NCBI GenBank assembly: GCA_020137815.1
Contig: CM035362.1
Coordinates: 584,605-648,604, forward strand
DNA from: Hormiphora californensis
Lineage: Eukaryota > Ctenophora > Tentaculata > Cydippida > Pleurobrachiidae
Length of the DNA: 64,000 nt
Direction: 5' to 3'
Each line of letters begins with the position of its first letter. The first letter of the stretch is position 1. Below, piece by piece: positions 1-19,135 of the stretch. A program made the translations under genes and the position numbers. The notes under the pieces were generated by a model. That model made no database searches. It was not told where the DNA came from and saw only the letters and a program-made list of their open reading frames with translations.

Positions 1-1167
1 AGCGAGAAGGAAAAAGGAGAGACTGGAACAGGAAGCAGCAGCAGCTATCTCATCAACAGACACATCTCCCTCACCATCCCGTCCTGGTGATAGGTTCCTG
101 ACGAGTAGGGAGGGCAGTAGTCGGGAGGGGAGTATCAGGGGGCCCAGTAGAGAGGGGTCCACTGCTCCACGGGTACTGAGCAGAGAGGGATCTTTATCCA
201 AAATTGAGGTAAGAAATCATCATCTTAGTAGATTTTAATTTTATGGTCAGTACCCGCCGGGAAGTACCCGGTAGTACCCGGTCTGTATCATAGTGTATGT
301 GGTCTGTGTATTTTAGCCCAGTTATTTAATTTTCACACTCCGTGTCCTTTTCTACAGATGTCTGCTAAGCTGGGAGATGATCATAAAAAGGAATTGTTGG
401 ATTCCTTGGTCAGACAGGCTACGTCAGCTGAGGTAACGCTGAAACGTCAAAAAAGCAAACAAGCGGAACTACTCAAGGCGAGGATAAGAGCTAAACAGAT
501 GAAAGGTAATTTGTTGTTGATTCTCCTTTCTGCCCTACCATAACAACTGACCCCTTGAAGACTAGCTATTCGCCTTGTAAACATGGTGCGTTGTATTATA
601 CTAATTGACGCCCTTCAGGAAACAAGCTAGATAAAGTACAACAAGAGGCTGATGAGATTCTAGGTGCCATGGAACGTGATAAAACTCAACTTCAATTCAC
701 ACAATCTCAGGTCAGATGGGGGTCAGATATCTTTGACAATTGACATTTGTTGAAAAATCGTTTACCGTGAGGCTAGTAATTTCTTATGTCCATCCATCAA
801 ATTCAACTACTACCAGGAGTTGCAAAGACAAAAAACGATTATTCGAGACCGGATCCGACTGATGAAGGAGAGAGCAGCAACATCGACACCCGCCTCATCT
901 GATCAAAAACCACCAATTCCCCCTAGTGGAAATACTGAAATGGGTAATTGTTATTGAAGTTTAAATAAATTATTCCCCTTCTTTTTCTATTTTTCTGTAC
1001 TTTACAAGAGTCCATTAATCCCAGGTCTATCCTCTCATCTGACTGAAGAGGAGAGGCAGTTGTCTAAAAAGGATCAGATGCAGCTGGTAGCTGCTAGAAT
1101 GCAGAACAAGTTTAAGAACGCCAACAGCGGGGCTACCCTGGCCGCTCTAGCTGATGACGAAAACTAG
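1..1167 (+). CDS. C-terminal part of an unrecognised coiled-coil protein (5 exons seen, 5' end outside window)
   Basis: The reading frame joins across five exons with GT-AG introns: 1-208, 358-505, 619-710, 817-943 and 1025-1167, ending in TAG at 1165-1167. Exon phases agree at every junction. The first exon is rich in Lys/Glu and then in repeated R-E-G-S units (about five, e.g. SREGS), suggestive of a disordered, phosphorylatable linker. The next three exons are highly charged with heptad-like Leu/Ile spacing (e.g. LLKARIRAKQMK and LQRQKTIIRDRIRLMK), so a coiled coil is likely. The final exon ends with a short acidic tail (ADDEN). I see no catalytic motif and do not recognise the family. The ATG at 358 is an internal Met at an exon start, not a proven initiation site, because upstream coding sequence is in phase with it. 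Confidence 0.7.
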
Positions 1168-2282
1168 ACACACAAAACAGACTTTAATTATAATTTAACA
1201 ATTTGATATCAGATCAATATCATGAGAATGTACCCAAATATTTATTGCACGGTAGGTTTTTTGTTTATGTTACAGAGCGAAACTTGGTAAGTGACACTTT
1301 TTACCGCTTGTTATTGTTAATTTGTATTCATGTACATACATTTGTATTTAGTTTATTCTCCTTATGTATGTGTTTTTAATTTTTTTCACGGCCCGGCTGT
1401 CCGTTTGGAATTAAATTTAATATTACTCGGGACGGCGCGATTTGTTCTAAACTGCACTGCAAATATTAACGCGCGTGACGAGCCAGCATGTGCTGTGCGC
1501 GTCGCAAAGTCCAGGCGTAAAAAATCAAACCTGCTTTTTTTTACAAATTTTCAGGGCGACGTTAAAATCTGGGTGTTTGGTTACGCGCAAATCCAGAATT
1601 TACGCCGCGCACGCGCGCGCGTGGTTTTTTTCGCTCGGAGAAAATCACAGCTCGAATCAGTTCAAATTTTTGAACTGAAACTTTTTCAAAAAAGAGAAAA
1701 AGAGAAAAAGTCGAGGAAAATCCGAAAAACAGGCTTTGAGGGTTAAAATAAAGAACAATAACGATGGTTGTTGATGGGCTTAAAAAGGAATGTGTTTAGA
1801 TAAGTTTAAGTTTAAGTTTAAGTTTAAGTTTACGCACAATTTATCACAAAGTCACACAATTAATATATAACTTCGTCCCGCTCTTACACCATACACTAAT
1901 AAAGTGATACAAGGCTGAGAGGTGAATATATACAGTTCACATCAGCGGTTTCCTAAAGCGGTTTAAACAATACTTAGAGACAGTGATACACATCCTAGTA
2001 GCATTAGATGCACAAAATACGAGGAACAAGGGGTTATAGAAAACAAGGTAACGAACTAACAAAACAAGCAGACAAACATAAAAACAGATTAAACAGAATA
2101 CACAAAGTCACAGACGCAAAACACAACATCAGCAGTCAATACAAAACGGTTAATACAAAAACATACTAACACACGTACAAACACATTCACAGACAAACAG
2201 ACAATCACAAACACATACACACAGATTCGGTAATAAATAAATAATAAATTAGCTGTCCTTCAAACACACACTCACTGAAGAG
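1168..2282. other. AT-rich non-coding DNA with a short TTTAAG tandem
   Basis: Nothing here reads as an exon with plausible splice sites. It holds the 3' flank of the upstream gene, a CG-rich patch around 1470-1630 and a short hexamer tandem (TTTAAG, about five copies) at roughly 1800-1832. The hexamer is not the animal telomere repeat. The stretch 2000-2260 is rich in ACACAA-type sequence. Confidence 0.5.
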
Positions 2283-2470
2283 TCCTTGACAAGTTTTTTA
2301 TCGAGAAAAACATATTGAGAAAAACGGTATCCTTGACAAGTTTTTTATCGAGAAAAACGTATTGAGAAAAACGGTATCCTTGACAAGTTTTTTATCGAGA
2401 AAAACGTATTGAGAAAAACGGTATCCTTGACAAGTTTTTTATCGAGAAAAACGTATTGAGAAAAACGGTG
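2283..2470. repeat. 47-bp tandem repeat, 4 copies
   Basis: Four near-identical head-to-tail copies of a 47-bp unit beginning TCCTTGACAAG and containing ATCGAGAAAAACG. Only single-base changes separate the copies (CATATTG versus CGTATTG). No coding potential is evident. Confidence 0.9.
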
Positions 2471-2639
2471 TGTATGGTCTTCTTTCTTCATTCTTCGGCA
2501 TAAAACTCAGCCAGTCTGGAACCTCAGCTACTCAAACTCTGCTAAACAACTCAGAGGCCAGAAAATGTTAACAATTTACACAAAATGCACACTTGAAAAT
2601 ATTAACTCAATGACTCAGTCATAGGTGGTCCCTCTACTA

Positions 2640-3390
2640 AGTCTCAGGTAGATGTAGGAAGGAATGGTGTAGAAAGTAGGAAGGGATGTAGGAAGGAATA
2701 TAGGAAGGAATGGTGCAGAGTAGAGACAGTAGGTCAGGTGGGATGTAAGGAAGCTGGAGAGAGGGTCTGGAAGAAGAGACAGCACCTAGGACACGGGAAA
2801 CCCAGGAACGAACCAGGTAAGGACAGGGAGGCAGACTATTTAGTTCCATGGAGCTGCAGGAAGAAATGATGTAGGATTGAGAAAGCAGGTCATAGGTGGG
2901 ATATAGGGGAGCTGGAGTGTGGGTCTGGAAATAGGGCGTGGTGGCAATGGTAGCGAGAGACAGCAGACAGGACACGAGAACCTAGGTACGAACCAGGTAA
3001 GGACAGGGAGGTAGACTATTTAGTTCCAGGAAGAAATGATATAGGATTGTGTCAGCAGGTCATAGGTGGGATATAAGGGAGCTGGAGTGTGGGTCTGGAA
3101 GTAGGGCGTGATGGCAGTGATCGCGAGAGACAGCAGACAGGACACGAGAGCCCAGGAGCGAACCATGTAAGGACAGGGAGGCAGACTATTTAGTTCCAGG
3201 AAGGAATGATGTAGGATTTAGACAGCAGGTCATAGGTGGGATATAAGGGAGCTGGAGTGTGGGTCTGGAAGTAGGGTAGTGGTGGCAGTGATAGCGAGAG
3301 ACAGCAGACAGGACACGGGAACCCAGGAACGAACCAGGTAAGGCCAAGGGAGGGATCTATTTCCCAAAAGTTGTGAAACAGGATCAGATT
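2640..3390. repeat. Degenerate tandem repeat, unit about 170-180 bp
   Basis: Blocks recur with a spacing of 171-180 bp: AAGGACAGGGAGG at about 2820, 3000 and 3171, and GTGTGGGTCTGG at about 2910, 3086 and 3258. A more diverged unit lies at the left edge near 2700-2770. The minus strand happens to stay open across parts of it, but the sequence behaves as a minisatellite or satellite remnant rather than a gene. Confidence 0.75.
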
Positions 3391-3570
3391 TAGAACCGCA
3401 TGCAAGGAATATTATAGGCAGGGAATAATGAGGCGTTTATGTGCGGAGCTGGAGCCTGGGGGAAAACAACAGATTTACTGTGAAGTTAACTGGACTGGGT
3501 GCCCAGGAAATGATGCAGGTAGATTTGTGCCGGGAAGATGGTGCGGTACTGATATAATGCCGAGTGAGGT

Positions 3571-4008
3571 TTATTCAGGTCCATAAGCCAAAGTAAACAT
3601 ATGGGTTTTCAAGGCCTTTTTAAACATCGGCAAGGTTTCTGTGGTTCGAATTTCTTTAGGTAGGCGATTCCAGATCCTCGGAGCAGCTATACTAAAAGCT
3701 CTCTCAGTGGTTTTGTAGTTGTAGTTACTGTGTACCTCTTCCAGTCTTGTCGTGTCACAATCGACTCTTAAACTCATCGGTTTTTGTTTCCGTCTTTGTA
3801 GCATTTCTGATATGTATCCAGGCGTCCCATTATTCAGGGATTTGTATACCATCATACAGATCTTATATTTTATTCTGTGTCTAACAGGTAGGAAGTGGGA
3901 TTTTTTCCGTAGATCTGTTACACCACGTCTGCTACGTTTACCATGGACAAAGCGAGTGGCAGAGTTCTGTAGCTTCTGAAAACGAGGGTTTTGACCAGAA
4001 ACGTCCAA
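3571..4008 (-). mobile_element. 3' fragment of a non-LTR retrotransposon (LINE) reverse transcriptase ORF
   Basis: An open frame of about 145 codons reads as the tail of a LINE ORF2. It has the sequence around LQNSATRFVHG, then MVYKSLNNGTPGYIS, then FSIAAPRIWNRLPKEIR, and ends shortly after. In jockey/CR1-like elements this arrangement follows the reverse transcriptase thumb and ends at the ORF2 stop. Only the last ~145 residues are present; the catalytic F/YADD region is absent, so this is a 5'-truncated dead copy, as expected for LINE retrotransposition. The clade assignment is inferred from these tail motifs only. Confidence 0.8.
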
Positions 4009-4511
4009 ATTGTGTGATAAAAGTGTGACAAACTTACAAAATTACTAGACTTGATCGCTTACGCCTTACCGGTGCCAATCGCCTAGTAAGAAATAAGGAC
4101 TGTTAAAGAGATAATTAAAGCCTTATTCTAACGATCAAAGTATCGTTCATGGTCTGGATCACTCATCACGGTATGGATCATGGTCTCCAGGGGCGGTGCG
4201 CGGCTTTCACCCGCTCTGGTCAAAATGCGGCCGAAACATTTTTAACTCGCGCGTTCCGTCGAAATACCCAATGCGGACGATCCGCATTGGCTATTTTGAC
4301 GTAGCGCACCGATCAAAAAATACTGCGACGGCAAAAAAACCTGTGTGGCGCGCGGATTTCACTAAAAATCTCATTTGAAACATCAAATTTGGAGAAAAAT
4401 TGACCCTTTTCCTTGAATTTTTTCTTTTTCTCTCCGTGATCCAAAGTAAAAATGCGGACGCGTCCGCATCGTCCGCATGGCAGAGCCGCCCCTGATGGTC
4501 TCCATTATGGT

Positions 4512-4857
4512 CTATGACTATGACTATGACTATGACTATGACTATGACTATGACTATGACTATGACTATGACTATGAATATGACTATGACTATGACTATG
4601 ACTATGACTATGACTATGACTATGACTATGACTATGACTATGACTATGACTATGACTATGACTATGACTATGACTATGACTATGACTATGACTATGACTA
4701 TGACTATGACTATGACTATGACTATGACTATGACTATGACTATGACTATGACTATGACTATGACTATGACTATGACTATGACTATGACTATGACTATGAC
4801 TATGACTATGACTATGACTATGACTATGACTATGACTATGACTATGACTATGACTAT
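4512..4857. repeat. (TATGAC)n hexanucleotide array, ~58 copies
   Basis: An almost perfect hexamer array with one visible variant (GAATAT near 4575). It is open in several frames on both strands (Asp-Tyr, Met-Thr and His-Ser dipeptides), purely because the unit contains no stop in those frames. It abuts the next array with no spacer. Confidence 0.97.
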
Positions 4858-5735
4858 GGTCTGTCATGGTCTGTCATGGTCTGTCATGGTCTGTCATGGT
4901 CTGTCATGGTCTGTCATGGTCTGTCATGGTCTGTCATGGTCTGTCATGGTCTGTCATGGTCTGTCATGGTCTGTCATGGTCTGTCATGGTCTGTCATGGT
5001 CTGTCATGGTCTGTCATGGTCTGTCATGGTCTGTCATGGTCTGTCATGGTCTGTCATGGTCTGTCATGGTCTGTCATGGTCTGTCATGGTCTGTCATGGT
5101 CTGTCATGGTCTGTCATGGTCTGTCATGGTCTGTCATGGTCTGTCATGGTCTGTCATGGTCTGTCATGGTCTGTCATGGTCTGTCATGGTCTGTCATGGT
5201 CTGTCATGGTCTGTCATGGTCTGTCATGGTCTGTCATGGTCTGTCATGGTCTGTCATGGTCTGTCATGGTCTGTCATGGTCTGTCATGGTCTGTCATGGT
5301 CTGTCATGGTCTGTCATGGTCTGTCATGGTCTGTCATGGTCTGTCATGGTCTGTCATGGTCTGTCATGGTCTGTCATGGTCTGTCATGGTCTGTCATGGT
5401 CTGTCATGGTCTGTCATGGTCTGTCATGGTCTGTCATGGTCTGTCATGGTCTGTCATGGTCTGTCATGGTCTGTCATGGTCTGTCATGGTCTGTCATGGT
5501 CTGTCATGGTCTGTCATGGTCTGTCATGGTCTGTCATGGTCTGTCATGGTCTGTCATGGTCTGTCATGGTCTGTCATGGTCTGTCATGGTCTGTCATGGT
5601 CTGTCATGGTCTGTCATGGTCTGTCATGGTCTGTCATGGTCTGTCATGGTCTGTCATGGTCTGTCATGGTCTGTCATGGTCTGTCATGGTCTGTCATGGT
5701 CTGTCATGGTCTGTCATGGTCTGTCATGGTCTGTC
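4856..5735. repeat. (TGGTCTGTCA)n decanucleotide array, ~88 copies
   Basis: A 10-bp unit repeated about 88 times with essentially no variation across nearly 880 bp, implying very recent expansion or homogenisation. The upstream flank (4148-4191) has scattered CATGGTCTGG and CATGGTCTCC motifs that look like unexpanded precursors. Long open frames across it are a by-product of the 10-mer. Confidence 0.97.
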
Positions 5736-6296
5736 TTGTGATGTCTTGTGATGTCTTGTGATGTCTTGTGATGTCTTGTGATGTCTTGTGATGTCTTGTG
5801 ATGTCTTGTGATGTCTTGTGATGTCTTGTGATGTCTTGTGATGTCTTGTGATGTCTTGTGATGTCTTGTGATGTCTTGTGATGTCTTGTGATGTCTTGTG
5901 ATGTCTTGTGATGTCTTGTGATGTCTTGTGATGTCTTGTGATGTCTTGTGATGTCTTGTGATGTCTTGTGATGTCTTGTGATGTCTTGTGATGTCTTGTG
6001 ATGTCTTGTGATGTCTTGTGATGTCTTGTGATGTCTTGTGATGTCTTGTGATGTCTTGTGATGTCTTGTGATGTCTTGTGATGTCTTTTGATGTCTTTTG
6101 ATGTCTTTTGATGTCTTTTGATGTCTTTTGATGTCTTTTGATGTCTTGTGATGTCTTGTGATGTCTTGTGATGTCTTGTGATGTCTTTTGATGTCTTGTG
6201 ATGTCTTGTGATGTCTTGTGATGTCTTGTGATGTCTTGTGATATCTTGTGATGTCTTGTGATGTCTTTTGATGTCTTGTGATGTCTTGTGATGTCC
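5736..6296. repeat. (TTGTGATGTC)n decanucleotide array, ~56 copies
   Basis: A second 10-bp array follows directly on the previous one with a register-preserving change of unit. Variants with TTTTGATGTC cluster as a run of six at about 6080-6140, showing local spread of a mutant unit. The right side decays into related but diverged decamers. Confidence 0.97.
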
Positions 6297-6440
6297 CATG
6301 ACTCCTCAGAAGACATCATGATACCTGATGAGACATCATGAGACATCATGGAACATCGTGAGATATTTTGAGATATCATGAGACATCATGAGACATCACA
6401 AGACATCACAAGACATCACACGACATCACAAGACATATCT
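6297..6440. repeat. Degenerate and inverted tail of the decanucleotide array
   Basis: The repeats become AGACATCATG-like. From about 6390 to 6436 they read ACATCACAAG, which is the reverse complement of the TTGTGATGTC array. The array therefore ends in a short inverted segment able to fold back on the main block. Confidence 0.8.
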
Positions 6441-6542
6441 CATGGTGTCGCCATGTATTGTATTGTCTCATGAAGTTTCATAGTGTCTCATGAAGTCTCC
6501 TGAGAGATGATGAAGTAGGCGGAATGTGTGTGAGAGAAAGAG

Positions 6543-6655
<113 letters not shown>

Positions 6656-6829
6656 GAGAGAGAGGACAACTCGTTCTAGATACGCTCGATCGAGTAGAGA
6701 GTAGAGACTCGATATAGAGCGCTCCTCCATATTCTCGCTCGCGAACCTTGCGTGCTCTCGCGAGGTAGCCCTCTCTCTCTCTCGCTCGCTCTCTCGAGCT
6801 CTCCGCTCTCTCGCGGCCGGTGGGGGGAT

Positions 6830-7610
6830 ACTCATTTAAAGACATTTTGTAAATGTCAGAAAGAAAGAAGGAAGATAGAAAGGAAACGTGTGATGAAGAA
6901 CATAAAATATCTACTGATTTGGTGATTTGGTACACTAAGTTACATTCTGTTGACTTGACGTAACGCGCGGACTGCCTTGAGCTGAGATCAGGCAGGTTGG
7001 TCGCGCGCGAGCTCGCACGCGCCATATGACGTCATTTCGCGCAAACACCCAGATTTTAACGCCGCCCAAATTTTCACTTGGAATGCGCTGCAGCCCCCTC
7101 ATGCGCGCACCCCCGCAACGAGGGGACTGGAGGGAATGCCGCGCGCGCGTTTGGCCTGAGCCCGGCTGGGTCGAAAATAACTTTGCGAGCGAAAAAACGG
7201 CGGTGCTTATAACTTTGGCCCCTGAAGTCCGTTTGACTTGATTTTTTCACTAGCTGTTAGATCTGACAATTATCTACCTTGCTGTTTTTGAGAGGAGTTA
7301 ATTGGACTTCAGGAGGCTGAGCAATAACCGTTCAAAGATTGGTTGTTTTCAAAAAGTGACGTCACAGGTCCATGCAGGGACACTTTGTTTCAAATTTGAA
7401 TTAAAATCTCGAATTTTTTTATTTTACCGCACTCGATTTTGCGGAGTTTGGTTCATATCTTCTGTTCCTGATAAGATAGAGACCTGCAACCGGTTGCATT
7501 TGAAAGCTGTTATCTTTCTCTTTCCAACGCTACCAAAACGATTTCTGTACCTTATCTGGAACCGGAGATATGATTGATTATGTATTCCCCCCTAGCGCGG
7601 TATTCCCTCC
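6830..7610. other. Intergenic sequence, partly a dispersed repeat family
   Basis: No gene is supported. The segment about 7440-7580 contains CTGTTCCTGATAAGAT, CTTTCCAACG and GGAGATATGAT. The same words recur at 45350-45480 and 47260-47520, so this is a copy of a dispersed repeat associated with inverted-repeat elements. Confidence 0.6.
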
Positions 7611-7640
7611 AGGCCCCTTATATTATATTATAAGGGGCCT
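7611..7640. repeat. Short palindrome
   Basis: The 12-base arms AGGCCCCTTATA and TATAAGGGGCCT are perfect inverted copies around a 6-base AT centre. Confidence 0.85.
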
Positions 7641-7703
7641 GCAACGTATGCCAAATTTTCACACTCTTGCCGGACGCCTGCCTCATGCCTGCAGACTGTT
7701 ATA

Positions 7704-7763
7704 CCGTAGATCGCATTAAATGATTTAATGCGATCTACGGATCTGATTTAACTTAAATCAGAT
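7704..7763. repeat. Two abutting perfect palindromes
   Basis: At 7704-7740 two 18-base perfect arms (starting CCGTAGATCGC) flank a single G. The next base starts a second palindrome, 7741-7763, with 11-base perfect arms (ATCTGATTTAA) around a single C. There is no spacer between the two hairpins. Confidence 0.9.
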
Positions 7764-7775
7764 TATGCGATGACC

Positions 7776-8054
7776 CTAAAGTCCATTTTTATTCAACTGT
7801 TCACCCCTCAACTCATGCGCGTGCGATATTTTAATTTACGCTGCGTGCGGTACACGTTAAAGTGCGTTTCAAACGACTTGACCTGAGATTCCTGGAAATT
7901 CAGGATTTCCCCTTTGTAAATACACGCGCAATGCGCCAAATTCCAAGAATTACGGGTCAAGTCGCTTGAAACGGACTTTAACATGTGATAAACGCGCAAA
8001 ACAATTCCGCGCACGACTTTGGGGGGTGAACAGTTGGAAAAAAATGGACTTTAG
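7776..8054. mobile_element. Foldback/MITE-like element with long imperfect inverted repeats
   Basis: CTAAAGTCCATTTTT with AACTGTTCACCCC at the left mirrors GGGGTGAACAGTT with AAAATGGACTTTAG at the right. Inside, TTCAAACGACTTGACC mirrors GGTCAAGTCGCTTGAA. The two nested inverted repeats fold the ~279-bp segment into a long hairpin. No transposase is present; non-autonomous status is inferred. Confidence 0.75.
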
Positions 8055-8222
8055 CCTTGGGTTTATCGTCTGATTCACTCTGGGGGTCGCGCCGTGGGCA
8101 CGTCGTGCTTGGAAAACGCGAAATTTTTCGGAAGAATGGGCCATAATCCGCTTTGGGCTCCTTCGAGATATTTAACCAACTATTTCACACTTTAGTTGCA
8201 TGAGCCACATAACGTAACAATA

Positions 8223-8256
8223 TAGAGAGAGTGTGTGTGAGAGAGAGAGTCGAGAG
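8223..8256. repeat. GA/GT-rich 5' flank of the WIPF-like start
   Basis: Short GAGAGA and GTGTGT runs lie directly upstream of the ATG at 8268. This is probably 5' UTR or core promoter, but no TATA box or initiator can be assigned with confidence. Confidence 0.35.
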
Positions 8257-8267
8257 AAAACACGGGA

Positions 8268-16785
<8,518 letters not shown>

Positions 16786-16993
16786 AGACAATGTTATGTT
16801 TGTGTGTTTGTGTGGGGTGATACAGTGTGTGTATTAGTGTGTCAATCAATCCCACCCCGTCTTGTATCTTACACACCGTGATTTTATTGTCCCCTCCTTT
16901 TTTGTTAAATACAGGGTGTTACTTTCGTTTGGGTTTACCGCAGAGAGACAGTTGATTGGCCAAAAAGACACCCTGTATAATAATCCTTCTTCA

Positions 16994-17294
16994 CAGGGGT
17001 GTAGGAATAGGGGGGGCGAGGGGGGCGGCCGCCCCCCCACTTTTGGCCAGGTTCGCCCCCTCACTTTTGTCGCCAACAGTCAACACTCACTCCTAAATGA
17101 CGAAATCATGACTTTTTGGCTCAAAACCCTAAAAATTTTCTCGGGCTCCGCTGTCGCTCCGCCCGATGTATAGTAAATGCAATGGAATAGATGGCTAAAT
17201 CTTGCTCACAAAACATATTCTTGGGCGCTGGCCAGCGCTGTAATTGGTCACGTGACTTCGCCCCCTCACTTGAAAAATCATTCCTACACCCCTG
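16994..17294. mobile_element. Non-autonomous hAT-type MITE with 8-bp target-site duplication
   Basis: The 15-bp perfect terminal inverted repeats CAGGGGTGTAGGAAT and ATTCCTACACCCCTG bound a 301-bp element. It is flanked on both sides by the direct repeat CTTCTTCA (16986-16993 and 17295-17302). An 8-bp duplication and a CAGGG-type terminus are diagnostic of the hAT superfamily. No transposase lies inside. The intact duplication suggests a young insertion. Confidence 0.92.
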
Positions 17295-17302
17295 CTTCTT
17301 CA

Positions 17303-18327
17303 TCCGCCAAGAGTGCTCATATTTCACATAAGTCTATCTTTTTTCTATCTTCCCCCTACTGTGAATATATTTTAGATATTTTCGAGACGACTGTAAGAAA
17401 GATGCATTATTATGAGAATCCGATTATTTTTTGCGTGTTTTACGATCTTTTTCGAATATAAATGTGAAGAACAATGGGTGTGAAAAGTGTAATATTAGAA
17501 TTAAGGGTCGTGTCACATCTCTCCTCTCTCTCTATTTTTGTATGGACTATACAATAACTAATTTTGATTAGTTTTTAAAGTGTAATGTTTTTAAAGCGAT
17601 GATTCTTTTTGGCGAAGCAATTACAAAAAACCGGCTGCGTTTTAATTTGCCCACTCATTTCTCTTTTATTTTCATCTTTCTCTGGGCAATTTCCTCTTTC
17701 TCGCGATGAAAGAATAAAGAGAATGATGAAGGAAGTGCAAGAAAAGACGATACATACGTTGTTATACACATAGCACTGAGTCGCTGTCCACGGCAGATTG
17801 ACGTAGGCGGCGGTGACACTGTTGCTATGAAAGTAGAGTCGATTTAGCGCGCAGGATACAGAGGCCACGCGCTGATGTGATTTTCAAATAAGCGCTGACA
17901 AGCGTCACAGTGTCTGGGGAGGAGGCACATTTAGAACATAGATTGAGGGCTGATCTAAAAAATCCAAAATATAAAATGGTCTGTTAAACATTCTTCATAA
18001 CCTTGAACAACCCCGAGACGTGACTTCAATCAAATCATAACCCAAAACCCGGCCTCTAGACGCAGCAATCACAAACAAACAAACAAACCCGACTGGAACA
18101 CTAAGTTCATCGATCACAAATTGCATTTGTAGCCATATTCGGGGATCGAAGTTGTTCAAAATTGTCATATTCTTATTATCTACTGATGCACTGTTGCAGT
18201 GTTCAACTCTGTCTTCATCTTGTACTTATCATCGTGTGAATTGTTTATTGTGCGTACTAGTACAAGCTTGGCATCTCTGTGATTTTCACATTATTCAGTT
18301 TCAAGAGTCTCTGAGATTCCCTCTCTC
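17303..18327. other. Intergenic DNA without supported features
   Basis: Between the WIPF-like gene and the converging kelch-like gene I see no exon, RNA gene or clear repeat, apart from a short CAAA-rich tract near 18070-18087. It should contain the 3' UTRs of both genes, but no polyadenylation signal stands out. Confidence 0.4.
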
Positions 18328-18921
18328 TCAATCTAAAAGTAAGCATGCAGTGCCGGCATCTACTCTGGGAAGTGTCATGTTTGAAATATATCTCCACTTG
18401 TTCATCCGTGTATCCAACTGTTCCACTGTTTGTAGGGGGGACGATCCCAAAATACCTAGAAATAGGAAGAAATTGAGGGGGAATAGTCACAATTGATGTC
18501 TCAATCATTGGTCTAGAAAGTAAAATACATATGTTTAATGGTGGGGTGGTGGCCAGATCACACATACCTCCAACAGCGTATAGATTCTGACCGATAGCCG
18601 CCACATCAACGCCAGCTCGCTGTGTACTCATATCAGCTACTGAGGTCCACGTGTCTGTTCTTGGGTCGTACCTATAAACACAGGATTGGGTATCATGCTA
18701 TCACTATTATAAGGTCATGATAGTAGTTAGATGGAAGTAAATGGAGCCCCGAAAGAGAGTCTGAGCTGAACAAGACAACGCACTAACCTCTCGACTGTAG
18801 CTAGAGGTCTGGTTCCATCCAAACCACCAACTGCGTACACTGCACCATTCAGCGCTGCAACCCCCACTGCATACCTGTCAAGATGGTATCAGATGTCTGT
18901 CTGTCTGTCTGTCTGTCTGTA

Positions 18922-19006
<85 letters not shown>

Positions 19007-19092
19007 TTTCTGTCTGTCTGTCTGTCTGTCTGTCTTATGTCTGTCTGTCCTGTCTGTCTGTCTGTTCTGTCTGTCTGTCTGTCTGTCTGTCG

Positions 19093-19135
<43 letters not shown>

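Noticed and set aside
1330-1746. 138-codon open frame downstream of the first gene
   Set aside because: No family signal, odd composition and no splice context; likely chance in a CG-rich patch.
4477-5761. Open frames of over 400 codons of Asp-Tyr/Met-Thr followed by VMVCHGLSWS-type repeats
   Set aside because: They are produced by stop-free 6- and 10-mer satellites in several frames at once, with no splice, promoter or family support.
5714-6379. Minus-strand open frames of KTSQDITRHH repeats
   Set aside because: Translation of the TTGTGATGTC array; two overlapping frames show the same pattern.
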